Assembly (NCBI GenBank): GCA_042867185.1
Contig: JBHZQV010000010.1
Span: forward strand, 62,001-126,000
Source of the DNA: Xylophilus sp042867185
Lineage (GTDB): Bacteria; Pseudomonadota; Gammaproteobacteria; Burkholderiales; Burkholderiaceae_C
Direction of reading: 5' to 3'
Length of the DNA: 64,000 bases
Position 1 is the stretch's first letter. Each line of letters starts with the position of its first letter. The position numbers were made by a program, and so were the translations under genes. Under the pieces are notes generated by a model, which did not search any database, was not told the DNA's origin, and saw nothing but the letters and a program-made list of their open reading frames with translations. This document shows positions 45,777 through 54,023 of this stretch, in pieces.

Positions 45777-46445
45777 GTGGATTTCGCCAACCTGATCCAG
45801 ACCGTGATGGTCTACGCCCTGCCGGTGCTCTTCGCCATCACGGTGCACGAGGCCGCCCACGGCTATGCGGCGCGCCATTTCGGCGACAACACCGCGCTGA
45901 TGATGGGCCGCATCACGCTCAACCCCCTCAAGCACATCGACCCGGTCGGCACCATCCTGATGCCGGTGATGCTGTATTTCCTGACCTCCGGCGCCTTCCT
46001 GTTCGGCTATGCCAAGCCGGTGCCGGTGCAGTTCGGCAACCTGCGCAATCCCAAGCGCGACATGGTCTGGGTGGCGCTGGCCGGGCCGCTCTCCAACTTC
46101 GTGCAGGCGATCCTGTGGGCGGTGGCGATGGTCGCGCTGGTGGCCCTCGACATCGACGAGCCGTTCTTCCTGAAGATGGCCCGGGCCGGCGTGCTGGTCA
46201 ACCTGGTGATGTGCGCCTTCAACCTGTTCCCGCTGCCGCCGCTCGACGGTGGCCGGGTGCTGGTCGGCCTGCTGCCGTGGAAGCAGTCGCAGATGGTTTC
46301 GCGCGTCGAGCCCTACGGTTTCTTCATCGTGCTGGCGCTGGTCGCCACCGGGCTGGTGGGCACCTACTGGCTGCAGCCCCTGATGTCGGTCGGCTACAGC
46401 GCGATCAACCTCCTCATCACGCCGCTGGTCTCGCTGCTGCGCTGA
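45777..46445 (+). CDS. Site-2 protease family (M50) membrane protease
   Basis: A 222-residue intramembrane metalloprotease. The zinc motif HEAAH spans His24, Glu25 and His28 in the first membrane helix, and the third ligand is in NLFPLPPLDGGRV. It is the short form without PDZ or CBS domains. The start is GTG at 45777 (VDFANLIQTVM), because the preceding frame belongs to YciO in another phase. GACAAT a few bases upstream may be a -10 element. Substrate unknown. Confidence 0.92.
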   Translation: MDFANLIQTVMVYALPVLFAITVHEAAHGYAARHFGDNTALMMGRITLNPLKHIDPVGTILMPVMLYFLTSGAFLFGYAKPVPVQFGNLRNPKRDMVWVALAGPLSNFVQAILWAVAMVALVALDIDEPFFLKMARAGVLVNLVMCAFNLFPLPPLDGGRVLVGLLPWKQSQMVSRVEPYGFFIVLALVATGLVGTYWLQPLMSVGYSAINLLITPLVSLLR

Positions 46446-46479
46446 CCGGCGCCCCTCTCTTTCTCCGTTTTTTGCTGCC

Positions 46480-47775
46480 ATGCGCCCCACCCGTTTCCTG
46501 ACCGGCATCACCACCACCGGCACGCCCCACCTGGGCAACTACGTCGGCTCCATCCGCCCCGCCGTGGCCGCCAGCCGCCAGCCGGGTGCCGAGAGCTTCT
46601 ACTTCCTGGCCGACTACCACGCCCTGATCAAGTGCGACGAGCCGGCCCGCATCCAGCGCTCGACGCTCGAGATCGCCGCCAGCTGGCTGGCGGCCGGCCT
46701 CGACCCGGAGCGTGTCACCTTCTACCGCCAGTCCGACATCCCCGAGATCCCCGAACTGACCTGGCTGCTGACCTGCGTCACCGGCAAGGGCCTGCTCAAC
46801 CGGGCGCACGCCTACAAGGCATCGGTCGACCGCAACGCGGCCGCCGGCAACGATCCCGATGCCGACGTGAGCGCCGGCCTCTTCATGTACCCGGTGCTGA
46901 TGGCCGCCGACATCCTGCTGTTCAATGCGCACCGGGTGCCGGTGGGCCGCGACCAGGTCCAGCACATCGAGATGGCGCGCGACATCGCGTCAAGCTTCAA
47001 CCACCTCTACGGCGAGCACCTGGTGCTGCCCGAGGCGCAGATCGAGGAATCGGTCGCGCTGCTGCCCGGCCTCGACGGCCGCAAGATGAGCAAGAGCTAC
47101 GACAACACGATCCCGCTCTTCGTGCCGCAGGCCGAGCTGAAGCGCCGCATCGCCGCGATCGTCACCGACTCGCGCGCGCCCGGCGAGGCCAAGCAGACCG
47201 AAGGCTCGGCCCTGTTCCAGGTCTACCAGGCCTTCGCGAGCGCCGACGAGACGGCCGCGCTGCGCCGGGCCTATGCCGACGGCATCGGCTGGGGCGACGC
47301 CAAGCAGACGCTGTTCGAGCGCATCGACCGCGAAGTGGCGCCGATGCGCGAGCACTACCAGTCGCTGATCGCCGACCCGGCGAAGATCGAGGACATCCTG
47401 ATGGCCGGCGCGGCGAAGGCCCGGGCCCTGGCGACGCCGCTGATGGCCGAACTGCGCCAGGCCGTCGGCCTGCGCCGCCTGGCCGGCGCACCCGCCGCCG
47501 CCACGCCCGCCAAGGCCACCCGGGCGGCCCTGCCGACCTTCAAGCAATACCGCGAGGCCGACGGCCGGTTCCGCTTCAAGCTGCTCGACGCCGACGGCAC
47601 GCTGCTGCTGCAGAGCCGCGCCTACGCGGCCCCCCGCGATGCGGCGCAGGCGATCACTGCCCTGCAACAGCCGGGCGCCGACCTGGCTGCGCTGCTGGCC
47701 GATGGCGCCGAAGGCCTGGCGGACCGCGAGGCCATCACGGCCGCCCTGCGGTCCCTGGCCGCCGCGAAGGCCTGA
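46480..47775 (+). CDS. trpS: Tryptophanyl-tRNA synthetase with C-terminal YegP-like extension
   Basis: Charges tRNA-Trp. The HIGH-equivalent is TPHLGNY (residues 15-21) and KMSKS is at 202-206. The catalytic and anticodon domains end near residue 335, the usual length. A further 95 residues follow: an alanine-rich linker and a segment FKQYREADGRFRFKLLDADG with a following AARDAAQAI-like helix, resembling the YegP/DUF1508 fold. Similar extensions occur in some betaproteobacterial TrpRS proteins as far as I recall; its role is unknown. Confidence 0.95.
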   Translation: MRPTRFLTGITTTGTPHLGNYVGSIRPAVAASRQPGAESFYFLADYHALIKCDEPARIQRSTLEIAASWLAAGLDPERVTFYRQSDIPEIPELTWLLTCVTGKGLLNRAHAYKASVDRNAAAGNDPDADVSAGLFMYPVLMAADILLFNAHRVPVGRDQVQHIEMARDIASSFNHLYGEHLVLPEAQIEESVALLPGLDGRKMSKSYDNTIPLFVPQAELKRRIAAIVTDSRAPGEAKQTEGSALFQVYQAFASADETAALRRAYADGIGWGDAKQTLFERIDREVAPMREHYQSLIADPAKIEDILMAGAAKARALATPLMAELRQAVGLRRLAGAPAAATPAKATRAALPTFKQYREADGRFRFKLLDADGTLLLQSRAYAAPRDAAQAITALQQPGADLAALLADGAEGLADREAITAALRSLAAAKA

Positions 47776-47782
47776 GGCCGGT

Positions 47783-48364
47783 TTGCCCTGGACGCTGGCC
47801 GCTGCCGGCCACAGCGACATCCTGCTCAAGAAAAGCCGGTTCATCGGCTGCGTCGAAGGGGTGGACGGCCGGCCCGCCGCCGTGGCCCGGGTGGCGGCGC
47901 TGCGCCAGCAGCATCCCGACGCCGCCCATGTCTGCTGGGCCTTGCGGGCCGGCGGCCAGTCGGCCGCGGTGGACGATGGCGAGCCCGGCGGCACCGCCGG
48001 CCGCCCCATGCTGGAGGTGCTGCGGCACCACGACCTGGACGGCGTGCTGGCGACCGTGGTGCGCTACTTCGGCGGCACCAAGCTGGGCGCGGGCGGGCTG
48101 GTGCGCGCTTACTCCGATGCGGTAGCCCAGGCCTTGGCCACGGCATCGAAGACCGAGGTTCGCCGGCTGTCCACGCTGGAATGCGAGGTGCCGTATGCGC
48201 TGGAAGGCATGGTGCGGCGCACGATCGTGGCGGCGGGGGCCACCCTGCTGGAGGTACGCCACGGAACCGGCGTGCGCCTCCAGTGGCAGATGCCGGAAAG
48301 CGACGCGCCGGCGTGCAGGGCCGCGCTGGAGGACGGCGCCCGGGGTGCCATCGGCTGGCGGTGA
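47783..48364 (+). CDS. YigZ/IMPACT family protein
   Basis: A 193-residue member of the UPF0029 family. The N-terminal domain has KKSRFIGCVEGV and DDGEPGGTAGRPMLEVL, with VRYFGGTKLGAGGLVRAY, all diagnostic. The C-terminal small domain (DUF1949-like) follows. Molecular role is unclear in bacteria; the eukaryotic relative IMPACT inhibits a translation-control kinase. The start is a TTG at 47783, 7 bases after the trpS stop with GAGG upstream; no ATG fits. Confidence 0.88.
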   Translation: MPWTLAAAGHSDILLKKSRFIGCVEGVDGRPAAVARVAALRQQHPDAAHVCWALRAGGQSAAVDDGEPGGTAGRPMLEVLRHHDLDGVLATVVRYFGGTKLGAGGLVRAYSDAVAQALATASKTEVRRLSTLECEVPYALEGMVRRTIVAAGATLLEVRHGTGVRLQWQMPESDAPACRAALEDGARGAIGWR

Positions 48365-48588
48365 CACCCTTGTCGATTGTGGTGTCTCAGTAACGCCCGG
48401 ATGCACAACTGGCCGGTTTGCTTACGCCCTTTACCTGCCCAACAGCATTTTTTACGCCTTTTGCACGCCGTCTCTCGTATTCTCAGGCCCACGGCTGTAG
48501 GCAGTTTCCTGATGTAGCTAAGCACCCTGTCCGTCAGGGGCGTGCCCGGCGCCGCTGTCAAATCCTCTCAATTTCCGAGGGATTCACC

Positions 48589-48753
48589 ATGAGACGCTCG
48601 ATGCGCACCGCGTTCACCGCCTTTACCGTCACCATTCTGGTCGCCATCAGCGCCGCTGCCGCCGCCCTGTTGCCCGACCACGCCGCCGAGGCGACCGACC
48701 TGGGCATCTTCCAGGTAGACGACCTGTTTCCCGCAGGCACCTTCGAACAATAA
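48589..48753 (+). CDS. Small exported or membrane protein, 54 residues
   Basis: Not recognised. After a basic start (MRRSMRTAFTAF) comes one hydrophobic helix (TVTILVAISAAAAALL) and an acidic tail ending DDLFPAGTFEQ. The helix may be a signal peptide or an anchor. Support for translation comes from a good GAGGG ribosome site and a terminator about 50 bases after the stop. The 224 bases upstream (48365-48588) are AT-richer, hold no gene and probably contain its promoter. Confidence 0.65.
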   Translation: MRRSMRTAFTAFTVTILVAISAAAAALLPDHAAEATDLGIFQVDDLFPAGTFEQ

Positions 48754-48802
48754 GCGCCTGCGCCGGGCAGCTGCCCGGGGTTCCACTGCCGTCATCGACC
48801 CT

Positions 48803-48836
48803 GCCGCACGCCGGAATTCCGGCCTGCGGCTTTGTT
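48803..48836 (+). terminator. Terminator after the 54-residue gene
   Basis: Stem GCCGCA-c-GCCGG with CCGGC-c-TGCGGC around an AATT loop, followed by TTTGTT. It sits at the convergent end with the next minus-strand gene. Confidence 0.75.
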
Positions 48837-49260
48837 ATGGGCGCACGTTAGGAGACGAGCGGATCGTGCGGGGCGCGGTGACCACGTCGCCCATGGAACG
48901 CGCGGAGCCGGAGGTCCGACTCGCGCGGCGAACGCCCAGCGCGTCGGCGCTGATCGTGTCGCGGTCGGCCACCTGGGCCAGGTAGCCGGTGGTGGGGCCG
49001 GTGCTGCCCTCGCCCGAGCCGATGCCCAGGCAGGCGTCGTTGGCCAGGGTGAACATCATGGTGGTGCCGGGGCCGAAGCGTTTCGGCACCGTCTCGTGCA
49101 ACGGGTAGCGCATGTCGACCGGCGGGCGGTCGGCCCGGTAGATCACCGCGTTGCCGGGGCCGTACACGGTGTAGCAGGTGGCCGATGCCCAGGGGCTGCC
49201 GCCGCACAGGACGAGGGCCAGGGCGGCACGGGACGCGAAACCGGGGGAATTGAACCGCAT
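48835..49260 (-). CDS. Hypothetical exported protein, 141 residues
   Basis: Not recognised by name. A signal peptide (about residues 1-27, RAALALVLCGGSPWASA) is followed by CYTVYGPGNAVIYRADRPP, a motif I associate with uncharacterised small exported proteins of this family of bacteria, and a second cysteine in NDACLGIG. A disulfide between the two is plausible. I chose the ATG at 49260 because it begins the signal peptide. The 287 bases upstream hold no gene but carry a palindromic repeat at 49499. Confidence 0.72.
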   Translation of the reverse strand: MRFNSPGFASRAALALVLCGGSPWASATCYTVYGPGNAVIYRADRPPVDMRYPLHETVPKRFGPGTTMMFTLANDACLGIGSGEGSTGPTTGYLAQVADRDTISADALGVRRASRTSGSARSMGDVVTAPRTIRSSPNVRP

Positions 49261-49498
49261 GAATATCTCCGACTCGCCCACGGCGCCGCCGACAAGGTGG
49301 CGCCCGCGGGCACCGGGCGATTGTTTCGTGGAAAGGGAAGGTGGGCAAGCGATGGGCCCTCTTGCGCGACAACCGCCTACGCGGTCCGCGCCGCCGTGCA
49401 GGGCCTGGACGGCGGCGCGCTGCGGACCCGAACCCGGGCGTGCAGGTGGCATATTCGAGCCTTTTAGCCACCTGGCCGGCGCCCTTCAATGGCTTCCA

Positions 49499-49515
49499 GC
49501 TATAAATTCAATAGC
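49499..49515. repeat. Palindromic repeat GCTAT-N7-ATAGC, copy 6
   Basis: Perfect arms, located between the 141-residue gene and the stop of the pcaQ-like gene. Shares 19 bases with copy 4 inside the alpha-2-macroglobulin gene. Confidence 0.8.
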
Positions 49516-49547
49516 AACCTGGACCCAGCGGCCCGGTCGGTGGCCGA

Positions 49548-50570
49548 TCAACCGCCGGTTCGGCCCCCGCGCGCCGGGCGCACCGGCACCGCGACCAGGG
49601 CCCCGGCGGCCGAGCGCAGCAGCGCCGCCATCTCGTCGCAGGCCGCCGACGGAACCGCGTCGGTCCGCAGCAGCAGGCCGACCGGCTCCTCGGTGCCGGC
49701 GGTGTCGATCCGCAGGCGCACCAGGCGCTTCTCGACCAGATCGTCGCGCGCCGCACCCAGCGGCGTGATCCAGACGGCGTCCGACCGCAGCACCACCAGC
49801 CGGGCCAGCGCCACGTCCTGCGTCTGCAGCGTGGGGGCCGGCAGCGCCATGCCGAGCGAGGCGAAAAAGCTCTCGGTGTGGTGGCGCGGCACGGTGCCCT
49901 GCCCGTACACCACCAGCGGATGGCGCAGCACCGCCTGCACCGGCACCCGGCGGCGGGCCAGCGGGTGGCCGGCCCGCGCCGCGAAGACCAGCGGCTCCTG
50001 GTACAGCAGGCTGAAGCTCAGGCCTTCCATCAGCTGCGGATCGCTCATCCGGCCGGCCACCAGATCCAGTTCGCCCGCCCGCAGGCCGTCGAGCAGCGCG
50101 GCGTTGTTGCCGGTGTGCACGGTGATCTGCAGGCCGGGCCGGCGCGCGCGCAGTTGCGCCAGGGCCTGCGGCAGCAGCGCCGGCGCCACGCTGGGCAGGG
50201 CGCCGATGCGCAGCCGCGACGGTCCGGCACCGGCGGCGGGCGCCAGTGCCTGCGCGCCGGCATCGATCGCCTCCAGCACCCGCAGCGCATGGGCCAGCAA
50301 CTGCTCGCCGGCGGCCGACAGCCCCTGCACGCCGCGCCGCCCGGCCACCCCGCGCTCCACCAGCCGGGTGCCGGCCAGCGCCTCCAGCTCCGACAGCGTC
50401 TTGGAGACGGCCGGCTGCGTGAGCGCCAGGCGCGCGGCGGCCTTGGCCAGGTGCCGCTCCTGCGCCACGGCGACCAGGCAGCGCAGGTGGCGCAGCTGCA
50501 CCTGGCGGGCGAAGCTCTCGGCCAGCGGGGACGGCGCGGCGGCGTGCAGGGGCGGCGGGTCGGTCTTCAT
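49548..50570 (-). CDS. pcaQ: LysR-type regulator, PcaQ-like
   Basis: A 340-residue LysR regulator. The winged helix-turn-helix is at about residues 25-85 (KAAARLALTQPAVSKTLSELE), followed by a co-inducer domain with RLRIGALPSVAPALLP. It is divergent from pcaH/pcaG, the context of PcaQ, which activates protocatechuate genes in response to a pathway intermediate. I used the ATG at 50570; a GTG one codon earlier is possible. The name rests on context and general similarity. Confidence 0.88.
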   Translation of the reverse strand: MKTDPPPLHAAAPSPLAESFARQVQLRHLRCLVAVAQERHLAKAAARLALTQPAVSKTLSELEALAGTRLVERGVAGRRGVQGLSAAGEQLLAHALRVLEAIDAGAQALAPAAGAGPSRLRIGALPSVAPALLPQALAQLRARRPGLQITVHTGNNAALLDGLRAGELDLVAGRMSDPQLMEGLSFSLLYQEPLVFAARAGHPLARRRVPVQAVLRHPLVVYGQGTVPRHHTESFFASLGMALPAPTLQTQDVALARLVVLRSDAVWITPLGAARDDLVEKRLVRLRIDTAGTEEPVGLLLRTDAVPSAACDEMAALLRSAAGALVAVPVRPARGGRTGG

Positions 50571-50682
50571 CACCGTTGGTTATGCAATCTGTGGAATCGC
50601 TCAATTTACAGCATGCAAACCCGGCGGGAGAATGCAGCGCTGAACATTCCGGCCGATGCGCCGCCCCCGCAGGAGACACCCC
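50571..50682. promoter_or_regulatory. pcaQ/pcaH divergent control region
   Basis: A 112-base intergenic region. GGTTAT at 50577-50582 gives ATAACC on the other strand, the left half of the PcaQ site described in Agrobacterium, but the right half is imperfect. AGGAG just before 50683 is the pcaH ribosome site. Confidence 0.5.
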
Positions 50683-51411
50683 ATGCCCGGCCCCACCGAA
50701 AGCCCCGCCACCATCCTCACGCCGCGCGACTGGCAGAGCCATTCGGCCTACCTGTCGCCGGGCTACAAATCCACCGTCAAGCGCTCGCCGACGCGGCCGC
50801 TGCTGCCGCTGAAGGCGGCGCTGGGCGAACTGTCGCAGCCGGTCTACGGCCACGACAGCATCGCCGCGCTCGACCACGACCTCACCCGCAACGCGCGCCG
50901 CAACGGCGAGCCGATCGGCGAGCGCATGGTGCTGGCCGGCCGGGTGGTCGACGAGCGCGGACGCCCGGTGCGCAACACGCTGGTCGAGCTGTGGCAGGCC
51001 AACGCCAGCGGCCGCTACGTGCACAAGGTCGACCAGCACGACGCGCCGCTCGACCCCAATTTCCTCGGCGCCGGCCGCTGCCTGACCGACGACGAGGGCC
51101 GCTACCGCTTCCTGACCATCAAGCCCGGCGCGTATCCGTGGGGCAACCACCCCAACGCCTGGCGGCCGCAGCACATCCACCTGTCGCTCTTCGGCCAGTA
51201 CTTCGCCAGCAGGCTGGTCACGCAGATGTACTTCCCCGGCGATCCGCTGCTGCAGTACGACCCGATCTTCCAGGCCACGCCCGCCAAGGCGCGCAACCGC
51301 CTGGTGGCCGACTTCACCCTGGACCTGACCGAAGAGGGCTTCGCCCTCGGCTACCAGTTCGACATCGTGCTGCGCGGTGCCGACGAGACGCCGTTCGAAA
51401 CCCGGAAATAA
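50683..51411 (+). CDS. pcaH: Protocatechuate 3,4-dioxygenase beta subunit
   Basis: Cleaves the protocatechuate ring between its hydroxyls, using non-heme Fe(III). The 242-residue subunit supplies the iron ligands: Tyr112 (GRYVHK), Tyr151 (GAYPWGN), His164 and His166 (RPQHIHLS), matching Tyr408, Tyr447, His460 and His462 of the Pseudomonas enzyme. The start is the ATG at 50683 with AGGAG upstream. It forms an operon with pcaG 10 bases downstream. Confidence 0.97.
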   Translation: MPGPTESPATILTPRDWQSHSAYLSPGYKSTVKRSPTRPLLPLKAALGELSQPVYGHDSIAALDHDLTRNARRNGEPIGERMVLAGRVVDERGRPVRNTLVELWQANASGRYVHKVDQHDAPLDPNFLGAGRCLTDDEGRYRFLTIKPGAYPWGNHPNAWRPQHIHLSLFGQYFASRLVTQMYFPGDPLLQYDPIFQATPAKARNRLVADFTLDLTEEGFALGYQFDIVLRGADETPFETRK

Positions 51412-51421
51412 GGAGCCCGCG

Positions 51422-52051
51422 ATGCACGACCACCTGATGAGCGCACTGCGCGAGAACTTCGGCCAGACCCCGTCGCAGACCGTCGGCCCCTACTTCGCCT
51501 ATGGCCTGACCGCCGCCCAGTACCAGTACGACTTCGACCAGCCGTTCGACGCGGTCGTCGCCTCGCCGCATGCCGAAGGCGAGCAGATCCTGCTCGAAGG
51601 CGTGGTGTACGACGGCGACGGCCAGCCGGTCGTCGACGCGATGATCGAGATCCAGCAGGCCGACGCGCAGGGCCGCTACGCCCAGGCGTCGGAGGCGCCG
51701 CGCACCACGTCGCGGCAGAACGGCTTTCGCGGTTTCGGCCGCTGCGGCACCGGCACCGACCCGCAGCACCGCTACGTCTTCCAGACCCTCAAGCCCGGCG
51801 CCCATTCGCCCGCCGAAGCGCCCCACATCAACCTGATCGTGCTGATGCGCGGCATGCCGCTGCATGCGTTCACCCGGGTGTACTTCGGCGACGAGACGGA
51901 GGCGAACGCGCGTGACGCGGTGCTGGCCGCGGTGCCCGCCGACCGCCGCGAAACGCTGGTCGCGCGGCGCACCGATGCCCACGGCCGCATCGTCTACCGC
52001 TTCGACATCCACATGCAGGGCCCCAAGGAGACCGTGTTCTTCGACGTATGA
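51422..52051 (+). CDS. pcaG: Protocatechuate 3,4-dioxygenase alpha subunit
   Basis: The 209-residue partner of PcaH; it lacks the iron ligands and completes the active-site cavity. The start LRENFGQTPSQTVGPYFAYGL and the segments AMIEIQQADAQGRY and APHINLIVLMRGM are typical. An AAGGAG site precedes the ATG at 51422. The remaining pathway genes (pcaB, C, D, IJ) are not in the window. Confidence 0.97.
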   Translation: MHDHLMSALRENFGQTPSQTVGPYFAYGLTAAQYQYDFDQPFDAVVASPHAEGEQILLEGVVYDGDGQPVVDAMIEIQQADAQGRYAQASEAPRTTSRQNGFRGFGRCGTGTDPQHRYVFQTLKPGAHSPAEAPHINLIVLMRGMPLHAFTRVYFGDETEANARDAVLAAVPADRRETLVARRTDAHGRIVYRFDIHMQGPKETVFFDV

Positions 52052-52065
52052 GGCGGCACGCGGCG

Positions 52066-52103
52066 CCATGAAAAATGCCGCTCTCGAGCGGCATTTTTCA
52101 TGG
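52066..52103. terminator. Bidirectional terminator between pcaG and cytochrome gene
   Basis: A perfect 18-base stem (52066-52083 with 52086-52103) containing GAAAAATGCCGC and its complement. The A- and T-runs in the arms suit termination from both directions. Confidence 0.88.
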
Positions 52104-52123
52104 GCGGTCCGAAGCCGTGCGGC

Positions 52124-52798
52124 TTACCTGAAGCGCGACTCGGGTACGGTCTTCAGGTCGCCGTCGAGCGATCCGATATAGCCCGCCAGCGCCTTCAGCT
52201 CGGCATTGGAGAACTGCTTGGCCACGCCCGCCATCACGCCGTTGGAGCGGCCGATGTTGTTGGCGTTGTTGCCGGCCTTGTACGACTTGAGCGCGACGAA
52301 CAGGTAGTCGGCGTTCTGGCCCGCGATGTGCGGATAGCTGGGGTCGATCGGCTTCGCGAAATTGGCGCCGTGGCAGGACACGCAGATGCCCTTTTGCAGC
52401 AGCGCCGCGACCTGGGCGTTGGGCTCGCGCGAAGGCTTGTCGGCCAGGGTGGCGGATGCGTCCTTGCCGTGCTGGGCGTAGTAGGCCGAGACGTCCGCGA
52501 TGTCCTGGTCGGTCAGGCTGTCGGCGATGCTGCGCATCGTGGGGTGCTTGCGGTCGCCGGCGCGGTAGGCGTTGAGCGCGGCGGCGATGTACTTCTCGCT
52601 CTGGCCCGAGATCTTCGGCACCTTGTAGACCTCGGGGAAACTGGCCTGGTAGCCCACGATGCCGTGGCATCCGATGCACATCGAAACCTTCTTCTCGCCG
52701 GCTTTCGCATCGCCCTTCGTTTCCTGTGCGGAAGCGGGGGCGAAGGCGGTCGCTGAGGCGACAGCCAGGGCAAACATCGTGGTCAACAGCTTATTCAT
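52124..52798 (-). CDS. Diheme cytochrome c, c4 type
   Basis: A periplasmic electron carrier of 224 residues. A signal peptide (about 1-24, ending APASA) precedes two cytochrome-c domains with heme motifs CIGCH (Cys41, Cys44, His45) and CVSCH (Cys139, Cys142, His143). Distal methionines are likely in PTMRSIA and NGVMAGVA. Similar c4 proteins deliver electrons to terminal oxidases. The ATG is at 52798; a minus-strand TATAAT lies about 46 bases upstream. Confidence 0.93.
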   Translation of the reverse strand: MNKLLTTMFALAVASATAFAPASAQETKGDAKAGEKKVSMCIGCHGIVGYQASFPEVYKVPKISGQSEKYIAAALNAYRAGDRKHPTMRSIADSLTDQDIADVSAYYAQHGKDASATLADKPSREPNAQVAALLQKGICVSCHGANFAKPIDPSYPHIAGQNADYLFVALKSYKAGNNANNIGRSNGVMAGVAKQFSNAELKALAGYIGSLDGDLKTVPESRFR

Positions 52799-52843
52799 TT
52801 TGCGCGCACAATCTGGTGAGGTTCAGACGCTGATCAGCCTTTG

Positions 52844-52849
52844 ATTATA
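52844..52849 (-). promoter_or_regulatory. Likely -10 element for the cytochrome c gene
   Basis: TATAAT read on the minus strand, about 46 bases before the start codon. A -35 element at normal spacing is not clear. Confidence 0.5.
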
Positions 52850-52920
52850 GGTGTCGGACCCTTCCAGACCGCGGATTTCGCGGGCCTCCGAATGTCCCGC
52901 TTTCCCCACGCCGACACGCC

Positions 52921-53775
52921 ATGAAGTTCCAAGGATCCCAGAACTACGTCGCCACGCAGGACCTGATGCTGGCGGTGAATGCGGCCATCACCTTGCAGCG
53001 TCCTCTCCTCGTAAAAGGCGAGCCCGGCACCGGGAAAACGATGCTCGCCGAAGAGGTCGCCGAGACCCTGGGAATGCCGCTGCTGCAGTGGCACATCAAG
53101 TCGACCACCAAGGCGCAACAGGGTTTGTACGAATACGATGCGGTGAGCCGCCTGCGCGACAGCCAGCTCGCCGGCATCGAGGGTTCCGACCGCGTCAAGG
53201 ACATCCACAACTACATCGTCAAAGGCGTGCTGTGGCAGGCCTTCACCGCCGACCGGCCGGTGGCGCTGCTGATCGACGAGATCGACAAGGCCGACATCGA
53301 ATTCCCCAACGACCTGCTGCGCGAACTCGACCGGATGGAGTTCTACTGCTACGAGACGCGCGAGCTGGTGAAGGCCCGCAACCGGCCGCTGGTGTTCATC
53401 ACCTCCAACAACGAGAAGGAGCTGCCCGACGCCTTCCTGCGCCGCTGCTTCTTCCACTACATCAAGTTCCCCGAGGCCGAGACGATGCAGAAGATCGTCG
53501 ACGTGCATTTCCCGTCGCTGAAGCGCGAACTGCTCTCGGCCGCGATGAAGACCTTCTACGACGTGCGCAACCTCCCCGGCCTGAAGAAGAAGCCCAGCAC
53601 CTCCGAGCTGATCGACTGGCTGCGCTTGCTGGTGGCCGAGGACATTCCGGCCGAGGCCCTGCACAGCCCCGACAGCAAGGTGGCGGTGCCGCCGCTGGTG
53701 GGCGCCCTGCTGAAGAACGAACAGGACGTGACGCTGTTCGAGAAGCTGGTGTTCATGAACAGCCGCAACCGATGA
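52921..53775 (+). CDS. MoxR-family AAA+ ATPase
   Basis: A 284-residue chaperone-like ATPase. Walker A is GEPGTGKT (residues 33-40), Walker B LLIDEIDKAD, sensor I ITSNNEKELPDAFLRRC. MoxR proteins commonly work with von Willebrand-type partners to mature metal or envelope enzymes; such a partner is encoded three genes downstream. The stop overlaps the next gene by 4 bases. Confidence 0.93.
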   Translation: MKFQGSQNYVATQDLMLAVNAAITLQRPLLVKGEPGTGKTMLAEEVAETLGMPLLQWHIKSTTKAQQGLYEYDAVSRLRDSQLAGIEGSDRVKDIHNYIVKGVLWQAFTADRPVALLIDEIDKADIEFPNDLLRELDRMEFYCYETRELVKARNRPLVFITSNNEKELPDAFLRRCFFHYIKFPEAETMQKIVDVHFPSLKRELLSAAMKTFYDVRNLPGLKKKPSTSELIDWLRLLVAEDIPAEALHSPDSKVAVPPLVGALLKNEQDVTLFEKLVFMNSRNR

Positions 53776-54023
53776 GCCGCGGCACGCCTCCACCGCGCCA
53801 GCTCCTGCTGCTGGGATTGGCCCAGGCGACGGGTTTTCTGGTCGGCGCCGTACTGGCCCGGTTCGCGGGCCTGTGGCTGGGGCTGGACGCCTTCGGCACC
53901 GAGGGCTACGGCACCCGGGCGATGCTGGGCATCGCATTGGTCGGCATCGGCGGCGGCGGCGGTGTGCAGCTGGCCCGCCGTGCGTTCGCGCGGCGCTACG
54001 GCCCGCTGCAGAGGGGCGTGTGA
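53772..54023 (+). CDS. Small membrane protein, 83 residues
   Basis: Not recognised. Two hydrophobic stretches (LLLLGLAQATGFLVGAVLA and AMLGIALVGIGGGGGVQLA) flank a short loop, and the C-terminus is basic. It starts on an ATG overlapping the moxR stop and its own stop overlaps the acetyltransferase start (TGATG), so it is inside a coupled operon. Confidence 0.75.
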   Translation: MSRGTPPPRQLLLLGLAQATGFLVGAVLARFAGLWLGLDAFGTEGYGTRAMLGIALVGIGGGGGVQLARRAFARRYGPLQRGV

